Shown one piece after another: positions 36,789-46,397 of a stretch of 64,000 nt of DNA. The notes under the pieces are model-generated. The model saw only the letters and a list, made by a program, of their open reading frames with translations. It did not search any database and was not told the DNA's origin. Source of the DNA: Pedobacter jeongneungensis (GTDB taxonomy: Bacteria > Bacteroidota > Bacteroidia > Sphingobacteriales > Sphingobacteriaceae); assembly GCF_000633455.1 (NCBI RefSeq), contig NZ_AYMG01000034.1, positions 58,218 to 122,217 of the forward strand, written 5' to 3'. The translations under genes and the position numbers were made by a program. Each line of letters begins with the position of its first letter. The first letter of the stretch is position 1.

Positions 36789-37739
36789 TTATTTCTTAAA
36801 ATGTTCAATAATTAACGTAGCCAATTCCGTACCAATACGTTCTTGTGCTTCGTTTGTTGATGCGCCGATGTGCGGTGTTAAAGAGATTTTAGGATGTGTT
36901 AAAATTTCTGCCAATGGCGTTGGTTCGTTATCGAAAACATCTAAACCTGCAAAAGAAACCTTACCAGAGTTTAAAGCTTCAATTAAAGCCGGCTCATCAA
37001 TTGTTCCACCGCGTGAGCAGTTTACAATACCTACACCATTTTTCATCTTCGCAAATTCCTCAGCGCCTAAAATCGGTTTATCTGCAAATGGTGTGTGTAA
37101 ACTAAAGAAATCACTTCCGGTAATTACTTCATCCAATGAAACCGTTTTAACTGGAATACTTACAGATTTTCCACCCTGGAACTCTAAAGTAATTTCAGAT
37201 TCTGAAGGATATAAATCGTAAGCTAATACATTCATACCTAAACCTAAAGCCACTTTTGCAGTAGCACGGCCAATGCGGCCAAAGCCGATAATACCAATGG
37301 TTTTACCACTTAATTCAGTTCCTTTAGCATAAGCTTTTTTAAGGTTATTGAATTGCGTAGCACCTTCAACAGGCATTTTACGGTTAGCATCCTGTAAAAA
37401 CCTGATACCGGTAAATAAATGAGAAAACACCAACTCGGCTACTGATAATGAAGATGCAGCTGGTGTATTTACCACTGCAACACCCTGACTGCGGGCATAT
37501 TCCACATCAATATTATCCATACCTACGCCACCTCTACCAATTAATTTGATATTTGGAACCGCATCAATTAATTCTTTTCTAACTTTTGTTGCACTACGAA
37601 CGGTAATGGCATCATAGTTTTTTAATGCTTCGGCTAATTTATCTTGCGGAATGGTTTCTGTATCAACCTGGAAACCTGCTTTTTCTAATAATTCTTTTCC
37701 GATCGGATCAATCCCATCGTTTGCTAATATCTTAATCAT
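36789..37739 (-). CDS. serA: D-3-phosphoglycerate dehydrogenase (short form)
   Basis: 316 residues, single-subunit 2-hydroxyacid dehydrogenase. NAD site GIIGFGRIGRATA near residue 148, catalytic region NCSRGGTIDEPAL and HIGASTNEAQERI. No ACT regulatory domain follows, so allosteric inhibition by serine in the usual way is unlikely. It oxidises 3-phosphoglycerate for serine synthesis. It lies downstream of serC, 77 bp apart, on the same strand; the two form the serine pathway unit. Confidence 0.93.
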   Translation of the reverse strand: MIKILANDGIDPIGKELLEKAGFQVDTETIPQDKLAEALKNYDAITVRSATKVRKELIDAVPNIKLIGRGGVGMDNIDVEYARSQGVAVVNTPAASSLSVAELVFSHLFTGIRFLQDANRKMPVEGATQFNNLKKAYAKGTELSGKTIGIIGFGRIGRATAKVALGLGMNVLAYDLYPSESEITLEFQGGKSVSIPVKTVSLDEVITGSDFFSLHTPFADKPILGAEEFAKMKNGVGIVNCSRGGTIDEPALIEALNSGKVSFAGLDVFDNEPTPLAEILTHPKISLTPHIGASTNEAQERIGTELATLIIEHFKK

Positions 37740-37816
37740 TGTATGTATGATTGCACAGATTTGATTGATTACACCAATTAAATAATCGCATAATCATCTG
37801 CGGTTATAATTAATTC

Positions 37817-38890
37817 TTAATTTGCTTTTGCTTGTTGTTCTTCAAATACTTGCATCGCCTCAACCAGAGCATGAACACTCGTAATTGGCAACGCATTGTA
37901 CATCGAAGCACGGAAACCACCTACACTTCTGTGTCCTTTAATACCCACAATACCTTGCTCTTCGGCATACTTCAAGAATGGTTTTTCCAATTCAGGATTT
38001 TCCATTACAAAACAGATATTCATTCTGGAGCGGTCTTCAACTGCGCAAGTTCCTTTGAATAATGGATTACGGTCTATCTCTCTGTAAAGTGCTTCTGCTT
38101 TTTGTTTGTTTTCTTTTTCAATTTCGGCAACACCTCCTTTTGATTTTAACCAGCGAAGGTTCAACAATGCAACGTAAATTGAGAAAACCGGCGGTGTGTT
38201 ATACATTGAACCGTTATCAATATGCGATTGATAGTTCAACATCGATGGAATTTTACGGTCAATTTTACCTAAAACTTCATCTTTCACAATAGCGATAGTT
38301 AAACCTGCAGGACCAATATTTTTTTGTGCACCGGCATAAATTAAATCGAATTGAGAAACATCGATTACACGGCTCATAATATCGGATGACATATCGCAAA
38401 CTACTGGAACATCAGTTTTAGGCACTTCGAAAAGCTCAGTACCGTAAATGGTGTTGTTCGAGGTATAGTGGAAATAGGCACTATCAGCAGGGATTTCAAA
38501 ATCTTTTGGAATAAAAGTATAGTTTGCATCTTTTGAAGAAGCAACCACATTTACATTACCAATAAATTTAGCTTCTTTTAAAGCTTTAGTTGCCCAAACG
38601 CCCGAATCTAAATAACTTGCAGTTTGTCCATCGCCCAATAAGTTCATCGGAACCATTGCAAACTGTAAACTTGCACCACCTTGTAAAAATAAAACGGAAT
38701 AACCGGATGGCACATTTAATAATTCTTTTACCAACTTATCAGCTTCAGCAACAACTGCCTCAAATTCGGTTGTTCTGTGCGAAATTTCTAAAATTGATAA
38801 TCCATCGTTAAAATCTAAAACAGCCTGAGCTGCTTGTTTAAACACTTCTTGAGGTAAAATACAAGGGCCTGCGCCAAAATTATGCTTCAT
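37817..38890 (-). CDS. serC: Phosphoserine aminotransferase
   Basis: 357 residues, PLP enzyme of family length. Motifs: HNFGAGPCILPQEVF at the start, LQGGASLQFAMVPMNL, YAGAQKNIGPAGLTI with the PLP Lys, and KGHRSVGGFRASMYNA. It makes phosphoserine from phosphohydroxypyruvate and glutamate. Upstream lies a 482-bp gene-free region. Confidence 0.96.
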   Translation of the reverse strand: MKHNFGAGPCILPQEVFKQAAQAVLDFNDGLSILEISHRTTEFEAVVAEADKLVKELLNVPSGYSVLFLQGGASLQFAMVPMNLLGDGQTASYLDSGVWATKALKEAKFIGNVNVVASSKDANYTFIPKDFEIPADSAYFHYTSNNTIYGTELFEVPKTDVPVVCDMSSDIMSRVIDVSQFDLIYAGAQKNIGPAGLTIAIVKDEVLGKIDRKIPSMLNYQSHIDNGSMYNTPPVFSIYVALLNLRWLKSKGGVAEIEKENKQKAEALYREIDRNPLFKGTCAVEDRSRMNICFVMENPELEKPFLKYAEEQGIVGIKGHRSVGGFRASMYNALPITSVHALVEAMQVFEEQQAKAN

Positions 38891-39372
38891 CTTATTATAT
38901 AATGTTTTATGGCGGTAAATGTAAAATTTTTAAAGCAGTTATGCCCATAAAATCGTAACCAAAAAAATTAAATTTTGTTAAAAAAAAGCCATAAATTGAT
39001 TGATTTATTGCAGTTTTTGCAATTAAAACGTTTTACTAAAAATACCCTGTTCATTTTGGTTTTAGTAGCTTGAATGAATGCAGCAAAATAGATCCTGATA
39101 CGGGTTTAAGATGACGATTCGATTTGAAAAATATACAGTGAACTTACGATTTTAAGAAACCTGCCGGGCTCTTGAACGCGGTAAGTCTGCGTTAGGGATT
39201 GTAAGGGTTCAGTGCCGGTTCTTCATCGGTACCGGAGTGAAGCGCAGCCCTGAAAAGCCTGCCCCTTTCCCGTATTTCACGGGATTGGGTAACGCCCAAA
39301 TCAGTTTTGCAGTTCTCAGTTGGCAGTTTACAGTTTTCAGTTTACCATTAGCGGTTTACAGTTAACGGACAC
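38891..39372. repeat. Gene-free region with palindromic repeat
   Basis: 482 bp with no gene I can support. The part nearest serC is AT-rich. 39155-39310 holds a REP-like unit beginning CCTGCCGGGCTC, with GCGTTAGGG and GGGTAACGCCC as its ends and an internal arm TACCGGAGTGAAGCGC. A stretch after 39320 repeats cagtt units (CAGTTCTCAGTTGGCAGTTTACAGTT type). Related repeats occur at 17817-18209 and 49150-49280. Confidence 0.5.
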
Positions 39373-41793
39373 TTAATTTTTTAATTTCACAATCAATTTT
39401 AAATTAAACTGCCGGCCGGTTAAATAATTTGGAATGGCATACTGTACATTATCTACATCTTTTAACCAGAGATAAGAAACGGTATTATTGATATTCAACA
39501 TATTAAAAACCTCGAAGAACAAAATAACCGAACTGAAGTTTTTATCCAGAAATTTTGGTTTATGCAAAGCTGCATCATCGAGAAAATCTTTTGAAAAACC
39601 GATATCTACACGTTTATAAGACGGGATGAAAAACTTATCCAAATACCTTGGTGCTTGCGACGGACCGATTGGCAACCTGGAACCGTAAAGGGCATTTAAG
39701 TGCACTTTATACGTTGGGCTATTTAACAGCTTATCCTGAAAAAATATAGAAAAATTTAAGCGCTGATCGGTTGGCCGCTTTAAATAACCAGGGTAAACCG
39801 TTGTACCATTTTCAATATAGCTATCTCCGATAATATCTTCATTAGCATGCATTACCGACATCCTGAAATAGGAAACAAGATCCTTTACAAATTCGCCGCC
39901 AATACTAAAATCCGCTCCATAAGCGTAACCGCGTGATACTTCGTTTGCGAGGTATTTAATCCTGAGGTTATCAATTTTATAAGGAATCAATCGGTCCGAA
40001 TATTTAAAATAGGCTTCAGAGGTAAACTTCAACCTTGTGCCAAAGGCATCAAAAGCATATTCGTAACCCAAGGAGGTATTATAAGAACTTTGGGCCTTTT
40101 GGCTGATATTTAACTCCCCGGAAAAATCGCGTATGGTGCGGTATGATGGTGGTTGTTTATATACGCCTGCAGAAAACCTCAGTATCTTATTGTTCGAATT
40201 TGGCCGGTAAGCGATCAATAGCCGCGGGCTGATTAACAGTTGTTTACTTAAAGAACTGTAAGTTGCCCGTGCACCTAACTGTAATTCTGCTGAACTGGAA
40301 AGCGAATAACTATCCTGAATATAAGCGCTATAATTTCTAATATCAATATCGTTCTTTACATTGATTACGTTCTGTAAAACAATGTTTTTAGTGTTATTGG
40401 GTAGAATAAATCCCGCAGAGTCGGTGTAGTTATATTCGTTTAACTGATCGTTGTAACTGGATCTATCGAATTTTAAACCCCAGGAAAAAACGTGGTTATC
40501 AAAATTCTGATCAACCTTTATTTCTGAAGCGAATACCTGGGTATTCAAGCTGTTTCTACCATAATTATAATAGCTGCCAATCCCTCTATTTTTACTCACT
40601 GGCCCAAAATTCTCTCCTGGAAAGCTATTATCCACTTCATCAAAAATATAACTTCCGTTGATATCAAAACGTTCCCTTTCAATGGTATTAAAAAAGCTAT
40701 TGATAAATTTGATGACCAAATTTGGTTTTGGCGAGTATGTTGCGGTAACAGCGCTACCTAAGGTTTGGTAATCATCAATTTCCTGTCCGGTATAATCGAC
40801 ATTTAACCTTAAGGTAGTGCTTAAAGTCCCAAATTGTGTTTCCCTGTTAGTGGGTACCAATTTAAACTGACCAAGATTGAAACTCCCTAAATAACTAATA
40901 TTGAATTTTGGTGAAAAATCGTATTGATAAAGTAACTGGGCATCAGCAAAATTTGGGCTATAACTTCCTTTTTCGTCTTGTTTAATCAATACACTCGAAT
41001 TGTTCTTGTAACGCAAACCTGCCAAGAGAAAACTGTTTTTAAACACCCTTTTAGTGGTTAATGAGGTATTTAAAAGGCTGGTGCTGAAAGTAGTTTGGTT
41101 ACTATCGGGTTTATCGTATTTGATATCTAAAATAGAAGAAAGTTTATCGCCATATTTCGCTTCGAAGCCACCAGCTGAAAATTTTGCCTTACTTACCAGG
41201 TCTGAATTGATAAAGCTCAGGCCCTCCTGCTGCCCATTGCGGATTAGCACCGGACGGTTAATTTCTACATCATTGATGTAGATTAAATTTTCATCAAAAT
41301 TACCACCTCTAACACTATACTGCGCACTTAATTCGTTATTGGTAGATACCCCGGGCAGGGTTTTGAGCATGGTTTCGAAATTACCCGAAACCAATGGCAT
41401 TGATGATACATCGGCAATATTTATGGTAGTGGTATTACTTAACTGGTTCTGTTTATTGGTGATATTAACCTGTTCTAACTCATTAATATTGGCAATTAAG
41501 TTTACCTGTTTAATAATCCTGGCGCCCGAACGCTCATTAAATTTAATGGTTTGCGGCTGGTAACCCAAAAGCGAATATTTTATACTAAATGTTTTCGATT
41601 TTGAATAAATGGTATAAACGCCAAATTCATCCGTAACTGTAGATTGTGCCTGCCCTAAAACAATAATGGTAACCTGCGAAAGGGGCAGTTTTTCATCACT
41701 ATAAACTATGCCCGAAACCCTAACTAAAGGCTGAGCCACAGCTAAACTGCAACAAGCCATTAGAAAGAATAGGATTAGCCGAAATTTGAGCAT
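39373..41793 (-). CDS. TonB-dependent outer-membrane receptor
   Basis: 806 residues with a signal peptide (MLKFRLILFFLMACCSLAVA). Residues 22-105 are a carboxypeptidase-regulatory-like beta domain (VRVSGIVYSDEKLPLSQVTIIVLG), followed by the plug (residues about 110-225, with VSGNFETMLKTLPGVSTNNELSAQYSVRGGNFDENLIYINDVEI) and the 22-strand barrel ending FNLKLIVKLKN. No SusD partner follows, so it is a stand-alone transporter, probably for iron complexes or a small nutrient. The ligand is unknown. Confidence 0.9.
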   Translation of the reverse strand: MLKFRLILFFLMACCSLAVAQPLVRVSGIVYSDEKLPLSQVTIIVLGQAQSTVTDEFGVYTIYSKSKTFSIKYSLLGYQPQTIKFNERSGARIIKQVNLIANINELEQVNITNKQNQLSNTTTINIADVSSMPLVSGNFETMLKTLPGVSTNNELSAQYSVRGGNFDENLIYINDVEINRPVLIRNGQQEGLSFINSDLVSKAKFSAGGFEAKYGDKLSSILDIKYDKPDSNQTTFSTSLLNTSLTTKRVFKNSFLLAGLRYKNNSSVLIKQDEKGSYSPNFADAQLLYQYDFSPKFNISYLGSFNLGQFKLVPTNRETQFGTLSTTLRLNVDYTGQEIDDYQTLGSAVTATYSPKPNLVIKFINSFFNTIERERFDINGSYIFDEVDNSFPGENFGPVSKNRGIGSYYNYGRNSLNTQVFASEIKVDQNFDNHVFSWGLKFDRSSYNDQLNEYNYTDSAGFILPNNTKNIVLQNVINVKNDIDIRNYSAYIQDSYSLSSSAELQLGARATYSSLSKQLLISPRLLIAYRPNSNNKILRFSAGVYKQPPSYRTIRDFSGELNISQKAQSSYNTSLGYEYAFDAFGTRLKFTSEAYFKYSDRLIPYKIDNLRIKYLANEVSRGYAYGADFSIGGEFVKDLVSYFRMSVMHANEDIIGDSYIENGTTVYPGYLKRPTDQRLNFSIFFQDKLLNSPTYKVHLNALYGSRLPIGPSQAPRYLDKFFIPSYKRVDIGFSKDFLDDAALHKPKFLDKNFSSVILFFEVFNMLNINNTVSYLWLKDVDNVQYAIPNYLTGRQFNLKLIVKLKN

Positions 41794-41928
41794 TTTTAGT
41801 ATCTAGATGTAGTGTATCAAGATAAAAGTATTAAGTATCAAGATAAAAGTACGGTATAAGGGTATTATGTATCGAGAAAATTATAACGTTATACTCCTTA
41901 TCACTGGAACAATTTAGCAATAAAACAA

Positions 41929-42597
41929 TTAAATGCTTATACTACTGGTTAACTGTTTCATCTTAGTAATCGTTTCCGTTGGATTATCTGTTGCAAAAAT
42001 CGCATTTCCGGCAACGAAAGCATTGGCACCTGCTGATACTAATGTAGCAATATTTTGTAAACCCACACCACCATCTACCTCAATAACCAAATTTTCATTT
42101 ACACCTTGAATTAAGCCTTTTAAATCTTTAATTTTCTTGTAGGTATTATGGATAAAGGCTTGTCCGCCAAAACCCGGATTAACCGACATAATCAATACCA
42201 GGTCCAGATCTTCAATCACATCCTGCAGTAAGGTTACAGGAGTATGAGGGTTTAAAGCAACACCTGCTTTACAACCAGATGCCTTGATCAACTGGATAGT
42301 TCTGTGCAAATGTGTACAGGCCTCGTAATGTACGGTGATCCGGTCTGCCCCTGCTTTAGCAAAATCCTCAATGTATTTATCAGGTTCTACAATCATTAAA
42401 TGTACATCCAATGGTTTGGTAGCATGCTTTTTTACAGCTGTCATTACCGGGAAGCCAAAAGAAATATTCGGTACAAAAACACCATCCATCACATCAACAT
42501 GAAACCAATCGGCTTCACTTTGGTTAATCATTTCAATATCGCGTTGTAAGTTGCCGAAATCAGCAGAAAGTATGGATGGGGCAATAATGTATTTCAT
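41929..42597 (-). CDS. rpe: Ribulose-phosphate 3-epimerase
   Basis: 222 residues, TIM barrel. Motifs: PSILSADFGNLQRDIE, HVDVMDGVFVPNISFG, DVHLMI, MSVNPGFGGQAF and EVDGGVG. It exchanges ribulose and xylulose 5-phosphate in the pentose phosphate pathway. The start lies at the end of the nucleotidyltransferase gene (stop at 42598), so the two may be translated from one mRNA even though the functions are unrelated. Confidence 0.97.
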   Translation of the reverse strand: MKYIIAPSILSADFGNLQRDIEMINQSEADWFHVDVMDGVFVPNISFGFPVMTAVKKHATKPLDVHLMIVEPDKYIEDFAKAGADRITVHYEACTHLHRTIQLIKASGCKAGVALNPHTPVTLLQDVIEDLDLVLIMSVNPGFGGQAFIHNTYKKIKDLKGLIQGVNENLVIEVDGGVGLQNIATLVSAGANAFVAGNAIFATDNPTETITKMKQLTSSISI

Positions 42598-43074
42598 TTA
42601 ATTATTTCTTAGTTTCTTAATATTTTCCAGTTCAATGATATCAATCTGATCTTTTGGTCGATTAGCTGCCTTTTTTGAATCGATTAGTTGATTAATATGT
42701 AGGAACGGTATTTCCAGTTCGTAAATTGTTGCAGTAGAGGCATACTCTAAGCATTTATCAAAACCAAAATCCTCTAATCCTTTTACTGAGGTCATGATAT
42801 CCATTCGCAAGCTGTTATCAAGATAGAAATCTGTCCAGCCTGGGATAAATTGAATAGTTTCCAAGGCTTCAAAATCTCCAAGGCCATATTCTTTAAAAGC
42901 ATTTCTCAAGTTTTTTCTGTTTTCGAGGTTATCTTTTATCCAGATATCAATATCATCGGTTGTCCGATGAAATCCATGCAGATTTGTTGCCACTCCACCT
43001 ATCATGATAAACATTACCTTGTTTTTCAAGAGGGAACGCCACAACTTTAGTATTTCATCATCAAAAACATCCAT
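42598..43074 (-). CDS. Small nucleotidyltransferase, candidate toxin or effector of a two-gene cassette
   Basis: 158 residues, nucleotidyltransferase fold. The Pol-beta-type signature is IMIGGVATNLHGFHRTTDDIDIWI: Gly26-Gly27 and the acidic pair Asp41 and Asp43. Residues 80-100 hold RMDIMTSVKGLEDFGF, probably a third acid. It resembles unnamed single-domain proteins (DUF6036/AbiEii-like). Preceded by a 59-codon gene with 3 bases between, typical for a paired cassette. Reaction is unknown; AbiEii relatives modify tRNA or proteins, but this is inference. Confidence 0.75.
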   Translation of the reverse strand: MDVFDDEILKLWRSLLKNKVMFIMIGGVATNLHGFHRTTDDIDIWIKDNLENRKNLRNAFKEYGLGDFEALETIQFIPGWTDFYLDNSLRMDIMTSVKGLEDFGFDKCLEYASTATIYELEIPFLHINQLIDSKKAANRPKDQIDIIELENIKKLRNN

Positions 43075-43077
43075 TTA

Positions 43078-43257
43078 TTAATCTATTTTTTTATGGACAA
43101 TGGTTGCTGATTTTAAGATCATGTTTAATTTCATTAATCTCGCCATGGTATGAAAACGCTCTGTATATGAACTGGATAGCGCTTTTTTCAACAGATCTTC
43201 TTCAGCTTTTAGATAATTAGCAGCTGGTTCTTCAACAATATGATTTCCTTTTTTCAT
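43078..43257 (-). CDS. Short partner of the nucleotidyltransferase
   Basis: 59 residues from the ATG at 43257. A longer reading from 43332 would start inside the pnp terminator, so the shorter one is chosen. Sequence MKKGNHIVEEPAANYLKAEE then ERFHTMARLMKLNMILKSATIVHKK. Similar short proteins (with IVEEPA or IVEERD near the start and a run like RFxxMxxLxK) sit in front of nucleotidyltransferases in other Bacteroidota. Its partner starts 3 bases downstream. Antitoxin or chaperone role is an inference. Confidence 0.6.
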   Translation of the reverse strand: MKKGNHIVEEPAANYLKAEEDLLKKALSSSYTERFHTMARLMKLNMILKSATIVHKKID

Positions 43258-43333
43258 AGCAATACTGCAAGTTACAAAAGAACTGCGAAAGTTTTTAGTT
43301 AGAAAGGCCGAAGTTATTTTTTCTACAAACAAA

Positions 43334-43361
43334 AAACCCTTCCAGTAAACTGAAAGGGTTT
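43334..43361 (-). terminator. Terminator after pnp
   Basis: Minus strand AACCCTTTCAGT / ACTGGAAGGGTT hairpin (12 bp, TT loop, one wobble) followed by T-run. Confidence 0.85.
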
Positions 43362-43395
43362 TATATATTTCCGGACTTCCGATTCCGGACTTTTT

Positions 43396-45531
43396 CTATG
43401 CTTGTGGCGCAGCTGGTTTTTCTGGTCTTGGCAATAAAACTTTGCGAGAAAGTTTCATTTTACCTTGTTTATCGATGTCTAATAATTTAACCTCGATTTT
43501 ATCACCTTCTTTTAATACACCATCCATGGTTTCTAAACGTTCCCATGAAATTTCAGAGATATGTAATAAACCATCTTTACCTGGCATAACCTCAACAAAT
43601 GCACCAAACGGCATAATCGATTTTACTTTACCTTGGTAAACTTCACCAATTTCTGGTTTCGCAACAATGTTACGGATACGGGTAACTGCTGCATCAATAG
43701 CTGCTTTGTTATCTGCAAATACTTCTACAATACCTTTACCATCAACTTCTTCGATTGAGATTGAAGCACCGGTTTCGCGTTGCATTTCCTGGATAATTTT
43801 ACCTCCAGGGCCGATAATGGCACCGATAAATTCTTTATCGATAGTTAAAGATACGATACGTGGAGCATGTGGTTTGTAATCTTCATTAGGCGAGCTAATG
43901 GTCTTCTTCATCTCGTTTAAGATGTGTAAACGACCATCTTTAGCTTGTAATAAAGCTTTTGTTAAAACCTCGTATGATAAACCATTGATTTTTAAGTCCA
44001 TTTGACAAGCAACAATACCATGTTCAGTACCCGTTACTTTAAAGTCCATATCACCTAAATGATCTTCATCACCTAAAATATCAGAAAGGATTGCATATTT
44101 ACCGGTTTTCTCATCGGTAATTAAACCCATTGCAATACCTGAAACAGGAGATTTAATTTTAATACCCGCATCCATAAGTGCCAGTGTACCTGCACAAACA
44201 GTTGCCATTGATGATGAACCGTTAGATTCTAAAATATCAGAAACGATACGGATGGTATAAGGATTTGCTTCACCTTGAGGCAATACTTTTTTCAATGAAC
44301 GCTGTGCTAAAGCACCGTGACCAATTTCGCGACGGCCAGCGCCTCTGTTTGGTCTAACCTCACCAGTTGAGAAACCAGGGAAATTATAGTGCAATAAAAA
44401 TTTGTTGTAACCATTAAAGAAAGCACCATCAATCATTTGCTCATCATCTTTGCTACCTAAAGTAACCGATGTTAAAGATTGAGTTTCGCCTCGTGTAAAC
44501 ACAGCAGAACCGTGAGCAGCAGGCAAATAACCAACTTCGCTCCAGATTGGACGGATCTCAGTAGTTTTACGGCCATCTAAACGAATACCTTCATCTAATA
44601 ATAAATTTCTGATGGCATCGTACTGAACATCATGGTAATAATGTTTAGCCATTGCTTTGGTTAAATCAGCAGTATCTTCTGGCATCGCCTCGAAGAATTC
44701 GTTAATGATTGCTGTAAAACCTTCTTTACGAACATCTTTATTGCCACCAGCTTTTGCTACAGCATAAACTTTATCGTAAGTATCAGCATAAACTTTAGCT
44801 TTTAAATCAGCATCGTGGTCTTCGTGGTTATATTCACGTTTAACGGTTTTGCCGGTAGCTTCAGTTAATTCAACCTGAATGGCACATTGAACTTTAATTG
44901 CATCATGTGCAAATTTTAAAGCTTCAACCATTTCGTCTTCCTGAATTTCATCGCACTCACCTTCAACCATGCCTATATCATTGGCCGAACCAGCAACCAT
45001 GAACTCTAAAGTTGCGCGTTCTAATTCGCTGGCTTTAGGATTGATAATTAATTTACCATCAATTTTAGCAACACGTACTTCAGAAATCGGGCCATTAAAA
45101 GGAATATCAGAAACTGATAATGCAGCAGATGCTGCTAAACCTGCCAAACAATCTGGCATAATATCTTTATCAGCAGAAATTAAAGAAATCATCACCTGCG
45201 TATCAGAGTGATAATCACTTGGGAACATTGGACGTAAAGCTCTATCAACTAAACGAGAGATTAAAACCTCATAATCAGATAATCTTGCTTCACGACGTAA
45301 AAAGCCTCCTGGGATACGGCCTGTAGCCGCGTATTTTTCCTGATAATCAACCGATAATGGTAAAAAATCAGTACCTGGTTTAGCACCAACAGTAGATACA
45401 ACAGTTGCTAACAACATGGTATCGCCCATTTTTACCACAACCGAACCATCAGCTTGTTTAGCCAGTTTGCCAGTTTCAATTTCTACAATTCTGCCATCGC
45501 CCAAATCGAACGATTTTTTTATTACATTCAT
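43396..45531 (-). CDS. pnp: Polyribonucleotide nucleotidyltransferase
   Basis: 711 residues. Two RNase PH-like domains (residues 1-220 and about 310-520), a helical linker, then KH (IGPGGKIIQEMQRETG, about 560-575) and S1 (GEVYQGKVKSIMPFGAFVEV, about 625-645). Phosphorolytic 3'-5' RNA exonuclease, part of the degradosome in other bacteria. Downstream of rpsO by 177 bp on the same strand; a terminator lies between, so pnp probably has its own promoter. Confidence 0.97.
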   Translation of the reverse strand: MNVIKKSFDLGDGRIVEIETGKLAKQADGSVVVKMGDTMLLATVVSTVGAKPGTDFLPLSVDYQEKYAATGRIPGGFLRREARLSDYEVLISRLVDRALRPMFPSDYHSDTQVMISLISADKDIMPDCLAGLAASAALSVSDIPFNGPISEVRVAKIDGKLIINPKASELERATLEFMVAGSANDIGMVEGECDEIQEDEMVEALKFAHDAIKVQCAIQVELTEATGKTVKREYNHEDHDADLKAKVYADTYDKVYAVAKAGGNKDVRKEGFTAIINEFFEAMPEDTADLTKAMAKHYYHDVQYDAIRNLLLDEGIRLDGRKTTEIRPIWSEVGYLPAAHGSAVFTRGETQSLTSVTLGSKDDEQMIDGAFFNGYNKFLLHYNFPGFSTGEVRPNRGAGRREIGHGALAQRSLKKVLPQGEANPYTIRIVSDILESNGSSSMATVCAGTLALMDAGIKIKSPVSGIAMGLITDEKTGKYAILSDILGDEDHLGDMDFKVTGTEHGIVACQMDLKINGLSYEVLTKALLQAKDGRLHILNEMKKTISSPNEDYKPHAPRIVSLTIDKEFIGAIIGPGGKIIQEMQRETGASISIEEVDGKGIVEVFADNKAAIDAAVTRIRNIVAKPEIGEVYQGKVKSIMPFGAFVEVMPGKDGLLHISEISWERLETMDGVLKEGDKIEVKLLDIDKQGKMKLSRKVLLPRPEKPAAPQA

Positions 45532-45664
45532 TTAATTAGAATTATGGTGTGTTTTCCTCTTTCTACACACCGTTGTTTATATATGTTTTTGTTTTTGCAA
45601 ACGAAGATAAGATTAAAAAAGCCTATCTATAATAAAACCCGTTAAAAAAATTAACAGGGAATTA

Positions 45665-45691
45665 AAAAGCCATTCCCTAAAGAATGGCTTT
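45665..45691 (-). terminator. Terminator after rpsO
   Basis: Minus strand stem AAGCCATTC / GAATGGCTT with a 6-base loop and TTTTT. Confidence 0.8.
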
Positions 45692-45707
45692 CGCTGATAA
45701 AATTCGC

Positions 45708-45992
45708 TTATTTTTGTTTAATGATATCACGAAGCGATAAAGCTTTGATGATAGCACGATAGCGCTCAATATCTTTTTTGTATAGGTAAGCCAAAATACC
45801 GCGGCGTTTACCTACCAATTTTTGAAGTGACAACTGAGTAGAAAAATCCTTACGGTTTTTCTTTAAGTGTTCTGTTAAGTGCGCAATACGGTATGTAAAT
45901 AACGCTACTTGACCTTCTGCAGAACCAGTGTTGGTTTCTACTTCGCCGTGTTGTTTAAAGATTTCGGCTTTCTTTTCTGGACTTAAATACAT
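45708..45992 (-). CDS. rpsO: 30S ribosomal protein S15
   Basis: 94 residues starting MYLSPEKKAEIFKQHG, the usual length and sequence. A longer frame starts 25 codons earlier but has no conservation. Contains the S15 pattern GSAEGQVALFTYRIAHLTEHLKKNRKDFS. It binds 16S rRNA helix 22 region. A TAnnTTTG box lies 45 bases upstream. The order rpsO-pnp is common in bacteria. Confidence 0.97.
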   Translation of the reverse strand: MYLSPEKKAEIFKQHGEVETNTGSAEGQVALFTYRIAHLTEHLKKNRKDFSTQLSLQKLVGKRRGILAYLYKKDIERYRAIIKALSLRDIIKQK

Positions 45993-46036
45993 TTCTTGAA
46001 TAATATTAAAGCAATAAAAATTAATTAATTGTGGCG

Positions 46037-46044
46037 CAAAGATA
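46037..46044 (-). promoter_or_regulatory. Bacteroidota -7 promoter box for rpsO
   Basis: TATCTTTG on the minus strand, exact TAnnTTTG, 44 bases before the S15 start. Confidence 0.5.
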
Positions 46045-46158
46045 AGGTTATTATTGGTTAAAAACAAGTATTATTAACCGATTGATTATTTGGAAAGCAA
46101 AGTCTCGTTTTTATCGGTTGCTTCACTCCCGCCCTCGCTGCAATCTTTTAAAAACACC

Positions 46159-46222
46159 TGTCATTCTGAGGCACGAAGAATCTGTTTTATCGGCTGCACA
46201 TTCTTCGTGCCTCAGAATAACA
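46159..46222. repeat. Inverted GTCATTCTGA-family repeat with near-perfect 23-bp arms
   Basis: TGTCATTCTGAGGCACGAAG.. and ..CTTCGTGCCTCAGAATAACA; the last arm has one mismatch. 18-base loop. Same family as the units at 30840 and 55844. Confidence 0.75.
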
Positions 46223-46300
46223 GCTTATTCAAGGTTGCTGCATATTTTAAAAGGATTTCCGCTAAGTCGTGTTTAGAGAACTTAAGACGGTGCAATAGAC

Positions 46301-46390
46301 CTAGTTTTTCTTATTAATACGCTCCAAATTAACCTGCTCAAATGTTTCCAGCAACAAAAGCATTTCAGGATTTTCTTTATCAAAAGACAT
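46301..46390 (-). pseudogene. Possible remnant of a nucleotidyltransferase gene
   Basis: 29-codon open frame MSFDKENPEMLLLLETFEQV ending soon after ERINKKN. It begins 8 bases after the end of the antitoxin-like relic upstream. The position is that of the nucleotidyltransferase in the intact cassette at 42598-43257, though the sequence is too short to prove the relation. No GG..D-D motif remains. Confidence 0.35.
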
Positions 46391-46397
46391 AAAGCAA

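Noticed and set aside
41803..41851. Two near-identical 18-21-base units AGTATCAAGATAAAAGTA before the TonB receptor
   Set aside because: Short direct repeat, could be an operator but too little to support a regulatory call.
43258..43332. Upstream 25 codons of the small cassette gene
   Set aside because: They lie in the pnp terminator hairpin and are not likely translated.
46082..46317. Overlapping plus-strand frames of 64 and 75 codons upstream of the thioesterase
   Set aside because: They read through the palindromic repeat at 46159-46222 in two frames without domain signal.
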